DNA of 14,709 nt, taken from assembly GCA_934746515.1 (NCBI GenBank), contig CAKVFH010000020.1, positions 1 through 14,709 of the forward strand. The letters are read 5' to 3'. Positions 1 through 6,855 of the stretch are shown piece after piece (the first letter of the stretch is position 1; each line of letters starts with the position of its first letter). The notes under the pieces are model-generated. The model saw only the letters and a program-made list of their open reading frames with translations. It did no database searches and had not been told where the DNA came from. This DNA is from an uncultured Clostridia bacterium. GTDB taxonomy: Bacteria; Bacillota; Clostridia; Christensenellales; UBA1242. Both the position numbers and the translations under genes were made by a program.

Positions 1-65
<65 letters not shown>

Positions 66-67
66 AT

Positions 68-98
68 AAAATGGGAAGCCGATGGGCTTTCCATTTTT
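68..98 (+). terminator. Rho-independent terminator after the tRNA
   Basis: ATGGGAAGCC (71-80) pairs with GGCTTTCCAT (84-93) with one G-T wobble around a short loop. A run of T follows, and the flanking A-run extends the stem. It lies 5-6 nt after the encoded CCA, as expected for the end of a tRNA transcript. Confidence 0.85.
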
Positions 99-190
99 TG
101 TTATTGGAAATTATTTTTTGAAAAGCTAAAAATGCAACAGTGAAAAAGTGAATGGTTGAAGGATAAATTTGCGAAATGGGTTAAAAGCGG

Positions 191-220
191 TTGCGTGGGG
201 GGCGGGGGCGGTGATATAAT
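191..220 (+). promoter_or_regulatory. Promoter of the PI-PLC-like gene with a G-rich spacer
   Basis: TTGCGT (191-196) and a perfect TATAAT (215-220) are separated by 18 bp. The spacer contains G6-C-G5-C-G2 (197-211), very unlike the surrounding AT-rich DNA. The start codon is at 230, only 9 nt after the -10 box, so the expected transcription start falls at or within about 2 nt of the ATG. No Shine-Dalgarno is present. Confidence 0.65.
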
Positions 221-229
221 TTTTGCTAT

Positions 230-1333
230 ATGAAAAAGAAAATGAATAAGGGTTTGAAAATATCTTTGATTTCGCTTACAAGTGTATTGGCGGCGGTTTT
301 TGTGTTTTTTGTGTTCTTGGCGCAGGCGAGTTTTTCGTTTATTAAAACCAAAAATCCGAATGTTACAAATGCAAATTATTTTCGCGAGATCGTTGAGAAA
401 AATCCAATTCTTAAGGATATGCCGATAACGAAAATTGCGATTATGGGTGCGCATGACAGTTTGTCGTATGACATAAACTACAAGTCAAAACCAAATTCAA
501 GTCAGGACACATATTCGAATAATCCGGTGCTTTACAACACTTGCAGGGGATTTATTGCGAGATACAGCAAGACTCAAATGGATGATGTTTACACGCAACT
601 TGAGTGTGGTGTGAGATACATTGACGCAAGGGTGACATACATTGATGGTGTTTATTACACATCGCACGGGCTTGTTAGCGGAACACTTGAGAAATCGCTT
701 TTGCAGATTTTAAAATTCTTGGATGAAAATCCAGGAGAATACATCTTTTTCCACATAGTTTATTATTATCCTGGCAGTTCGTCGTGGAGTGATTTGGATA
801 GCTATATTTCAACAATAAAGTACAATGAAAAATCGCTTTATGACTATGTAAACTATGATACTGAAAACAAAGCAACGATTGGGCAAGTGACATACAACGA
901 TATGACCGCTGGCGGAACAAAAGCGGGTGTTATGATTTTTGGTTCACATAATGAAACAAGTTCTGAAAATTACAAATATTTCAGGCTTACAAAATTTGTG
1001 GTTAGTTGCTGGCAAAACAAGGCAGACTCCAAAAGAATGGTGCCTGCAATTGTGGATAGATGCAAGGCGAATGAAGGGCATAGCGATGACTATTTATTTA
1101 TAATTCAGACACAGCTCACGCCAAGTTTTAAATATTGGTTTGAGACTGCTTGCGGTTGGTCGGTGAGTGATATGAATGCAAAAAACAATGCTAAAATAAT
1201 TAAAAATGAGAATTTTACAGAGTGGATTTCGGTTATGCCAGTTTATTTGTGCGACTACTCGACGACTAATTATAAAAATTTCAACAAAACTGCAATGGAA
1301 AAGCTTAAAGAGTATAATCTCTCGCTAAAATAA
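230..1333 (+). CDS. Exported PI-PLC X-domain-like phosphodiesterase
   Basis: A 367-aa protein. A basic N-terminus is followed by a hydrophobic segment (about residues 9-33) ending in an A-Q-A motif that could be a signal-peptidase site, so it is exported or membrane-anchored. The rest resembles the phosphatidylinositol-specific phospholipase C X domain. The GAHDS motif carries the first catalytic-type His (H75). ECGVRYIDARV (about 125-135) supplies the conserved Arg and Asp after a QL motif. The second His is in TSHG (H146). FLDENPGEYIFFHI (about 163-176) matches the usual FLxxxPxExI strand. By family knowledge, such enzymes cleave phosphoinositides or glycosyl-PI by general acid/base catalysis. 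The actual substrate is unknown and may not be a phosphoinositide. It is a single-gene transcript starting almost at its own promoter, with no Shine-Dalgarno. An alternative start at 242 (residue 5) has none either. Confidence 0.82.
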   Translation: MKKKMNKGLKISLISLTSVLAAVFVFFVFLAQASFSFIKTKNPNVTNANYFREIVEKNPILKDMPITKIAIMGAHDSLSYDINYKSKPNSSQDTYSNNPVLYNTCRGFIARYSKTQMDDVYTQLECGVRYIDARVTYIDGVYYTSHGLVSGTLEKSLLQILKFLDENPGEYIFFHIVYYYPGSSSWSDLDSYISTIKYNEKSLYDYVNYDTENKATIGQVTYNDMTAGGTKAGVMIFGSHNETSSENYKYFRLTKFVVSCWQNKADSKRMVPAIVDRCKANEGHSDDYLFIIQTQLTPSFKYWFETACGWSVSDMNAKNNAKIIKNENFTEWISVMPVYLCDYSTTNYKNFNKTAMEKLKEYNLSLK

Positions 1334-1341
1334 ACAATATT

Positions 1342-1373
1342 AAAAAGACATATCAGTTAAGATATGTCTTTTT
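1342..1373. terminator. Bidirectional terminator between PI-PLC-like gene and nrdG
   Basis: AAAAAGACATATC (1342-1354) pairs perfectly with GATATGTCTTTTT (1361-1373) around a 6-nt loop. The flanking A-run and T-run give a U-tract on either strand. It therefore serves both the plus-strand PI-PLC-like gene, ending at 1333, and the minus-strand nrdDG operon, ending at 1391. Confidence 0.88.
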
Positions 1374-1390
1374 GATTGTATTGAGTTGGT

Positions 1391-1915
1391 TTATGCCATT
1401 TCCAAAACGACTTCGTTTGATTTGAGTGTTTCAGGAACATTGATGATTCTTTGGTTTGAAGAACCGCGGAATTTGAGCATTAAGTTTTTAAGGTCTTCGA
1501 TGAATTCGCCATCTACGAGAGTGTCGATGTTTTTGAGCATTTCGTCGGTGTATTCGCATCTTGCACGGCTTGGTTTCAAAAGGTCGGTTTCAAGAGTGTA
1601 GCCTGTGTAGCACCAGATGTTTTTTGTTTTACCGAATGTTTCGCGCACGCGTTTCAAAAGCGGAAGAAGGGCAGCTTGGTTTTGTGGTTCCATTGGTTCG
1701 CCACCAAGAAGTGTTAAACCGCTGATATAGCTTGGTTTAAGGGCTTCGATGATTTCGTCTTCGGTTTCTTTTGTAAAAGGTTTGCCATAGCAAAAATTCC
1801 AGGTTTCTTGATTGAAACAATTTTTGCAGTGGTGGGTGCAACCTGAAACAAACAATGTTACTCTGACACCTTCGCCATTTGCAACATCGGTTTTCTTTAA
1901 TGCTCCGTAATACAT
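1391..1915 (-). CDS. nrdG: Anaerobic ribonucleotide reductase activating protein (radical SAM)
   Basis: A 174-aa radical-SAM activase, normal length for NrdG. It uses a [4Fe-4S] cluster and S-adenosylmethionine to put the glycyl radical on NrdD. Visible signatures are the N-terminal GEGVRVTLFVSGC stretch, the CX3CX2C cluster motif CTHHCKNC (C26, C30, C33), the aromatic QETW segment just after it, and GGEP (71-74), the SAM-binding motif. The ATG is 8 nt after the nrdD stop. Its ribosome binding site TAAGGAG overlaps that stop codon, so translation of the two genes is probably coupled. The operon ends at the hairpin 1342-1373. Confidence 0.96.
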   Translation of the reverse strand: MYYGALKKTDVANGEGVRVTLFVSGCTHHCKNCFNQETWNFCYGKPFTKETEDEIIEALKPSYISGLTLLGGEPMEPQNQAALLPLLKRVRETFGKTKNIWCYTGYTLETDLLKPSRARCEYTDEMLKNIDTLVDGEFIEDLKNLMLKFRGSSNQRIINVPETLKSNEVVLEMA

Positions 1916-1923
1916 ATTTCTCC

Positions 1924-4101
1924 TTATAAGTGAAGGACTCTATCTCTGATTTCTTGAGTTCTGCCTTGGTTCCAGAATTGTGAACCAATATAGCCGCATG
2001 TCCTTCTAGCGACATTCATTTTTGTTTGGTCTGTGTTGCCACAGTTTGGACATTTCCAAATAAGTTTTTTGTCTTCTGTTTCTTCGATTACGATTTCGCC
2101 ATCGAATCCGCAAACTTGACAATAGTCTGATTTTGTGTTGAGTTCAGCATACATAATGTTGTTGTAAATGAATTCCATAACTTCCAAAACTGCCTTGATG
2201 TTGTTTTGCATATTTGGAACTTCAACATAAGAAATTGCGCCGCCTGGGCTGAGTTTTTGGAACTCGCTTTCAAGCTTGAGTTTATCGAATGCTGAAATAG
2301 GTTCGGTTACATGAACATGATAGCTGTTTGTGATATAGTTTTTGTCGGTTACACCTGGGATAATGCCAAATCTCTTTTGCAAACATTTTGCAAATTTGTA
2401 GGTTGTTGATTCAAGTGGTGTGCCGTAAAGTGAATAGTCAATGTTTTCGGCTGTTTTCCATTTTGCAGTGTATTCATTGAGTTTTTCCATGATTTTAAGT
2501 CCGAGCTCTTTGCCTTCTTCTTCGGTGAGTTTTTTGCCGATTAACGCATAAACTGTTTCCCAAAGACCAGCATATCCAAGAGAAATTGTTGAATAGCCAC
2601 CATGAAGGAGCTTGTCAATTTTTTCGCCTGGGGCAAGTCTTGCAAGTGCGCCATGTTGCCAAAGAATTGGTGCTGCGTCTGAAAGAGTGCCTGTGAGTCT
2701 TTCGTGACGGCATTGAAGACCTTTGTGGCAAAGTTCCATTCTTTCGTCAAAAATTTTCCAGAACTTGTCCATATCTTTGTCTGCTGAAAGGGCAATATCA
2801 ACAAGGTTGACAGTTACAACGCCTTGGTTGAATCTGCCGTAATATTTTGGTTTGCCATTTTCGTCAATGAATGGAGTTAAGAAACTTCTGCAACCCATGC
2901 ATGTGTAGCAATGTCCTTCGCCATTTTTGTCAACTTTAAGCTCAAGCATTTTCTTTTCTGAAATATAATCAGGAACGAGACGTTTTGCTGTGCATTTTGC
3001 TGCAAGTTCTGTTAAATAGAAATAAGGTGAATCTTTGTGAATGTTTTGTTCTTCCAAAACATAAATAAGTTTTGGGAATGCTGGGGTGATATATACACCA
3101 GCTTGGTTCTTTACGCCCAAGATTCTTTGCTTTAATGTTTCTTCAATCATCATTGCAAGGTCATGCTTTTCTTGCTCGTTTCTAGCTTCGCCAAGATACA
3201 TGAAAACTGTGATGAATGGTGCTTGACCATTTGTGGTCATGAGAGTTACAACTTGATATTGAATTGTTTGGATACCTTTGTTGATTTCGTCTTTAACTTT
3301 GTTTTCAACAATTTCAGTTAGTTGTGCGTCTGAAACATGAATGCCAAGTTCTTTGAATTCTGCTTCAATCTTTTTTCTGATTTTCTTTCTTGAAATATCA
3401 ACAAATGGTGCAAGGTGGGTGAGTGTGATGCTTTGTCCACCATATTGGTTTGATGCAACTTGTGCAATGATTTGTGTTGCAATGTTGCATGCTGTCGAGA
3501 ATGAATGTGGTTTTTCAATCATTGTGCCTGAAATAACAGTTCCGTTTTGGAGCATGTCTTCAAGATTTACAAGGTCACAGTTGTGCATTTTTTGTGCAAA
3601 ATAGTCTGCATCGTGGAAGTGAATCAAGCCTTCTTTGTGAGCTGTCCAAACATCTTGTGGAACCAAAAATCTTTCGCAGAGATCTTTTGAAACTTCGCCA
3701 GCCATGTAGTCTCTTTGAACTGAATTGATTGTTGGGTTCTTGTTTGAGTTTTCTTGCTTAACTTCTTCGTTGTTGCATTCGATAAGGGAAAGGATTTGTT
3801 TATCAGTTGTGTTGCTCTTGCGAACAAGTGCTCTCTGATAGCGATATGTGATATAGTTTCTAGCGAGTTCGAAGGCACCAATTTTCATAATTTCATTTTC
3901 AACCATGTCTTGAACTTCTTCAACATTTTCGATACGTTTTGTTTTTTTGCAAGCAGCTTCAACATTGTGAGCGATTGTATCAATTTGCTCTTCAGTTATT
4001 TTTGATTTTTCATCAACCGATAGATTAGCTTTAGAAATAGCATTGATAATCTTATTCACATCAAATGTCTGCTCCTCGCCACTTCTTTTAATAATTTTCA
4101 T
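1924..4101 (-). CDS. nrdD: Class III anaerobic ribonucleoside-triphosphate reductase
   Basis: A 725-aa glycyl-radical enzyme that reduces ribonucleoside triphosphates to dNTPs without oxygen. Residues 1 to about 95 form an ATP-cone allosteric domain (IIKRSGEEQTFDVNKI... and the AFELARNYITYRYQ end). The barrel contains HFHDADYF, the cysteine-rich CYTCMGCRSFL segment and NQGVVTVNLVDIAL. The C-terminus has a zinc site C661-X2-C664...C684-X2-C687 followed by RRTCGYIG (699-706), the glycyl-radical loop, and the typical FWNQGRTQEI tail. Length and all landmarks are intact. The start is supported by AAAGGAG about 10 nt upstream. It is the first gene of the nrdD-nrdG operon, and the NrdR-box pair upstream indicates repression when nucleotides are plentiful. 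No aerobic class I or II reductase is seen in this window. Confidence 0.97.
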   Translation of the reverse strand: MKIIKRSGEEQTFDVNKIINAISKANLSVDEKSKITEEQIDTIAHNVEAACKKTKRIENVEEVQDMVENEIMKIGAFELARNYITYRYQRALVRKSNTTDKQILSLIECNNEEVKQENSNKNPTINSVQRDYMAGEVSKDLCERFLVPQDVWTAHKEGLIHFHDADYFAQKMHNCDLVNLEDMLQNGTVISGTMIEKPHSFSTACNIATQIIAQVASNQYGGQSITLTHLAPFVDISRKKIRKKIEAEFKELGIHVSDAQLTEIVENKVKDEINKGIQTIQYQVVTLMTTNGQAPFITVFMYLGEARNEQEKHDLAMMIEETLKQRILGVKNQAGVYITPAFPKLIYVLEEQNIHKDSPYFYLTELAAKCTAKRLVPDYISEKKMLELKVDKNGEGHCYTCMGCRSFLTPFIDENGKPKYYGRFNQGVVTVNLVDIALSADKDMDKFWKIFDERMELCHKGLQCRHERLTGTLSDAAPILWQHGALARLAPGEKIDKLLHGGYSTISLGYAGLWETVYALIGKKLTEEEGKELGLKIMEKLNEYTAKWKTAENIDYSLYGTPLESTTYKFAKCLQKRFGIIPGVTDKNYITNSYHVHVTEPISAFDKLKLESEFQKLSPGGAISYVEVPNMQNNIKAVLEVMEFIYNNIMYAELNTKSDYCQVCGFDGEIVIEETEDKKLIWKCPNCGNTDQTKMNVARRTCGYIGSQFWNQGRTQEIRDRVLHL

Positions 4102-4162
4102 TTTTCCTTGTCTCCTTTGTGATAAATTGCATAAAATTCTTGTGCTTTATTCCATCGCAATA

Positions 4163-4178
4163 ATACTATATATTGTGT
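4163..4178 (-). promoter_or_regulatory. NrdR box 1 upstream of nrdD
   Basis: ATACTATATATTGTGT matches the NrdR consensus acaCwAtATaTwGtgt at 15 of 16 positions. NrdR is the ATP/dATP-sensing repressor of ribonucleotide reductase genes. The site lies about 60 bp upstream of the nrdD start codon, within the presumed promoter. The exact -10/-35 could not be assigned with confidence. Confidence 0.8.
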
Positions 4179-4194
4179 TCAAAATAAAAGTGGA

Positions 4195-4210
4195 ACAATA
4201 CATTTTGTGT
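4195..4210 (-). promoter_or_regulatory. NrdR box 2 upstream of nrdD
   Basis: ACAATACATTTTGTGT matches the NrdR consensus at 13 of 16 positions. Its start is exactly 32 bp from the start of box 1, close to three helical turns. That is the usual spacing of paired NrdR boxes, so the weaker second site is credible. Confidence 0.7.
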
Positions 4211-4442
4211 TTTTTTGGTTATTTTGCATAAAAATAAATTTTTTTCAAAAAACTATTGAAATTTTTTGTGGATTGTACACTATTAGAAAAAATAAGCATT
4301 TAGAAACGATGTTTGTTTGCATTATATAACAACTTCTAGTAGTGCTATAAAAATTGCTACAAATACAGCAGTCTTTAATTAAATTTGTTTATACCTACGC
4401 AAAACACAAGATGTTGTGGTTTGAAATTTATATTGCACAAAT
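4211..4442. other. Non-coding AT-rich stretch upstream of nrdD
   Basis: Together with the NrdR boxes this forms an unusually long gap (4102-4501) between two minus-strand operons. I see no credible gene, tRNA or hairpin here. A minus-strand TATAAT occurs near 4321-4330 but has no fitting -35 box. Part of it may be a distal nrdD promoter region. Confidence 0.4.
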
Positions 4443-4470
4443 AAAAAAACAGAAGGCATGTTTGCCTTCC
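4443..4470 (-). terminator. Terminator of the 6652-4502 operon
   Basis: GAAGGCA (4452-4458) pairs with TGCCTTC (4463-4469) around a 4-nt loop. On the minus strand it is followed by GTTTTTTT (4450-4443). It lies about 30 nt beyond the stop of the 582-aa gene. Confidence 0.85.
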
Positions 4471-4501
4471 ATTAGTATTTGTGTTTTTTTAAAATTTATG
4501 A

Positions 4502-6250
4502 TTATTCATAATCTTTCCCTGGTTCAGGGTCAGATTTGTCTTCTAGCATAGTTAAGTCTTTTTCGGTTATCGACAAAATGTCATCGATTTCTGAATCAGA
4601 AAGGGTTTCAATGTCTGGCTCTATGCATGCTTTTCCACCTTCAAGTTGACTCATGATAGATTTGCTCAAAATGTTATATTTGCTGCGAACTTTCAAAAAG
4701 TTTGTTGAATAAATTTGATTGATGTTTGTGTCGTAAACAATTGCATAAGTCATTTCATTTATAATGTCATCTTTATTTTTAACAAAAATTAAGAACGCGT
4801 GTTTATCTTTGTTTTCAATTTCTGATAATGTTGAGTAAAAAATTCTTGAAGTAAAATCTTTTTCTGTTGGAAGTTCAGGCTTTAAGATTGTTCTCAAATA
4901 TCTTTTTAGGTATGTTGCTTGTTCAACAATTTCAAAATCCTTGCTAAATTGTGGGAGATATCCACATTCTCTTGATGTTTCCACTTCAAAGTCTTTTGTA
5001 AGCAAGCTTATAATTTTATTAAAAAGGAAAGTGTTTGACGCGTCTTTATTGTTTGTGTATTCAGCGATAACTTCAGGTGGAACGAAAAATTTAGCGAGTC
5101 TTTTGATTCCTTGTTGATACCTGAAAAACAGATTTTCTTTTTCTTTTGATGATAATTTTGAAATATTAGATTTGTCTGGAAAGGCTTCAATTATTGAAAT
5201 GAGAGACAGCGCGGTGCTCATAGTGATAAAGGAATGAGTTTGATTGTTTTCCAGAAGTGCCTTGTTTTTGTCATTTAAGTTCGTTGCAATCAAATTTTTT
5301 ATTGTTGTTTGAAGCTTGCCAACATCAAGTGAAGGTTGGCTTAAAATTTCAGGGATTTCTGTTTTAATGATTTTGTTATCTTCAGAAATATTCATGTTTT
5401 TTCTGATTAACTCAACACTTCTAGTTATTATATATTTTTCCAAAATTCGTTTTTGACTTGGAGTAAGTTCAGAAAAATTTGTAATGTGTTCACCATTTGG
5501 TTTTCTGAATGTTTCAAAAAGATGATTGAATTTGTTTAAGAAACCATTATCGAGATTTTCGATGTTATCCATTAAATAGTCGTCAGTTGAATTGCGTTGT
5601 TTGCCATAAACTGTAAAGTTTGGATTGTCGTTGGCATAAACAAAATTTTCTTTTTGTGGCGAAATGTCAACGACTTGTGATAAATATCCAATTTTTTTAT
5701 CAATTTTAAAAATTTCTGAGTCAGAGAGTGTTGAATATTTAACTTCGTCACCGCTATAGGTTTGTTTTCCGTCATGAAAATATGGTACATCATTTGCAAA
5801 ATGTTCTGTTTTAAAGCCAAATTTTAAATTCACAAGGTCGCTGTTTGGTGACAAAAAATATTTTTTATCATCATCGCCGGTGCAAAATAAGTATGAGTGT
5901 AAAATATTTAATGTTTCGCCATTCATGTTATATGGTCTTGCAGTTGCTGATTGCAAGATTGTTGATTCAATGCCAATAGCAGTGAATATCCTTTTAAGCA
6001 TTTTTGCTGAAACATAGCATGTAACTTCATAGCTTTGATCTGCAAGATGAATTTTTTTCATTTCTTCAACAGAAAGTCCGCAATCACCATATTTTTGTTC
6101 AAGGGAAAAGAAAAAGCGAGTGCTTTTTGAAAGCTTTTTCCCGAGTGTAACATAAGCATATCTTATCGCATCGTTTTTTGACCATTCGCCCGAAGACATG
6201 TGCTGTTTGCAGGTGTTTATAATATTTTGTAAGTATTGTTCAATATCCAT
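4502..6250 (-). CDS. Unrecognised 582-aa protein with transglutaminase-like Cys-His-Asp signature
   Basis: I do not recognise a named family. The first 150 residues look like a transglutaminase/papain-like core. A helix DAIRYAYVTLGKKL (27-40) leads in. Cys78 sits at the start of a helix (VTCYVSAKMLKRIF) followed by a GIES turn. His118 is in ILHSYLF and Asp138 in YFLSPNSDL, so the order and spacing (Cys, 40 residues, His, 20 residues, Asp) fit that fold. Residues about 200-530 are mostly helical-looking with charged, low-complexity parts. The tail (about 535-582) is strongly acidic. The heptad TLSDSEI appears twice (174-180 and 549-555). There is no signal peptide or membrane segment, so it is probably cytoplasmic unless exported by a leaderless route. 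The start has GTAAGGATATT upstream. It is the second gene after the 128-aa gene, 15 nt apart. A protease, acyltransferase or structural role all remain possible. Confidence 0.75.
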   Translation of the reverse strand: MDIEQYLQNIINTCKQHMSSGEWSKNDAIRYAYVTLGKKLSKSTRFFFSLEQKYGDCGLSVEEMKKIHLADQSYEVTCYVSAKMLKRIFTAIGIESTILQSATARPYNMNGETLNILHSYLFCTGDDDKKYFLSPNSDLVNLKFGFKTEHFANDVPYFHDGKQTYSGDEVKYSTLSDSEIFKIDKKIGYLSQVVDISPQKENFVYANDNPNFTVYGKQRNSTDDYLMDNIENLDNGFLNKFNHLFETFRKPNGEHITNFSELTPSQKRILEKYIITRSVELIRKNMNISEDNKIIKTEIPEILSQPSLDVGKLQTTIKNLIATNLNDKNKALLENNQTHSFITMSTALSLISIIEAFPDKSNISKLSSKEKENLFFRYQQGIKRLAKFFVPPEVIAEYTNNKDASNTFLFNKIISLLTKDFEVETSRECGYLPQFSKDFEIVEQATYLKRYLRTILKPELPTEKDFTSRIFYSTLSEIENKDKHAFLIFVKNKDDIINEMTYAIVYDTNINQIYSTNFLKVRSKYNILSKSIMSQLEGGKACIEPDIETLSDSEIDDILSITEKDLTMLEDKSDPEPGKDYE

Positions 6251-6265
6251 AATATCCTTACCATT

Positions 6266-6652
6266 TTACATTAAAACAGGTTTTTCAGATTTGTCATGTT
6301 TTTCGTTATCTTTATTTTTTTGTGCTTGCGCTTTTTCAGTTTTTTCAAAATAATCTTGAATGCTAGAGGAAAGAATATTATATAGTTTCATTGTGCGTGG
6401 ATCGCATTTATCAACAGCCAAAACATGCACATTTGGTGAACCGCAAAGTTCAACTATGTTATCTATTTGTGAAATTTTGAGAATTTGTGGTTTTCCTATG
6501 CTTAAACTAGAATGTGAATATTGTAAGCCAAAATAAATATAGCCACCGTCTTCTGAACCGACTGCAGCAATAAGGAATCTATTACCTGGAGATTTTCTCA
6601 CAATGTAGAATTCAATATCTGAATTTTTGTTAAAATCATCAACTTTTTCCAT
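6266..6652 (-). CDS. Small unrecognised protein, first gene of a two-gene operon
   Basis: A 128-aa hypothetical protein. The first 95 or so residues alternate hydrophobic beta-like strands (IEFYIVRK, RFLIAAVG, GGYIYFGLQY, VHVLAVDKCD), suggesting a small alpha/beta or beta-sheet domain. The last 30 (after about 95) are a charged Lys/Glu/Gln-rich tail. No signal peptide, membrane segment or metal motif is seen. It precedes the 582-aa transglutaminase-like gene by 15 nt on one transcript, so the two products probably act together, perhaps as partner or inhibitor; this is inference only. A perfect -10 box lies 6 nt before the ATG and no Shine-Dalgarno is present, so the message is probably leaderless. 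Confidence 0.75.
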   Translation of the reverse strand: MEKVDDFNKNSDIEFYIVRKSPGNRFLIAAVGSEDGGYIYFGLQYSHSSLSIGKPQILKISQIDNIVELCGSPNVHVLAVDKCDPRTMKLYNILSSSIQDYFEKTEKAQAQKNKDNEKHDKSEKPVLM

Positions 6653-6658
6653 ACTATT

Positions 6659-6687
6659 ATTATAACATAATTATTTTTTAATGTCTA
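6659..6687 (-). promoter_or_regulatory. Promoter placing transcription start at the ATG of the 128-aa gene
   Basis: Read on the minus strand, TAGACA, a 17-bp spacer and TATAAT (6664-6659) are followed by AATAGT and then the ATG at 6652. The expected start site, about 7 nt after the -10, coincides with the A of the start codon. Confidence 0.75.
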
Positions 6688-6816
6688 TACTTTTAAAAAT
6701 ATATTTGCTAGCCGAGAGACTATGGTGTTTTGTATAGTTTAAGGTTAAGTAAGTTTAAATTTTAGGCGGTGAAAAATTTTAGTTTGGCGGGGGATTTTTT
6801 GGAAAATTTGCAAATA

Positions 6817-6850
6817 AAAATCACCAACACATTGTCAGGCTGGTGATTTT
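6817..6850 (-). terminator. Terminator of the PHP-domain gene
   Basis: AAAATCACCA (6817-6826) pairs perfectly with TGGTGATTTT (6841-6850) around a 14-nt loop. On the minus strand the T-run TTTTTATTT follows. It begins 6 nt after the stop codon. Confidence 0.85.
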
Positions 6851-6855
6851 GCTAT

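Noticed and set aside
101..454. Minus-strand open frame overlapping the PI-PLC-like promoter and gene
   Set aside because: It is low-complexity (a poly-proline from the G-rich spacer), antisense to a well-supported gene, and has no protein-like pattern.
6653..6816. Intergenic stretch with GC-rich patches (for example GGCGGGGG near 6786-6793)
   Set aside because: Apart from the leaderless promoter, I see no gene, stable RNA structure or repeat; the patches are too short to interpret.
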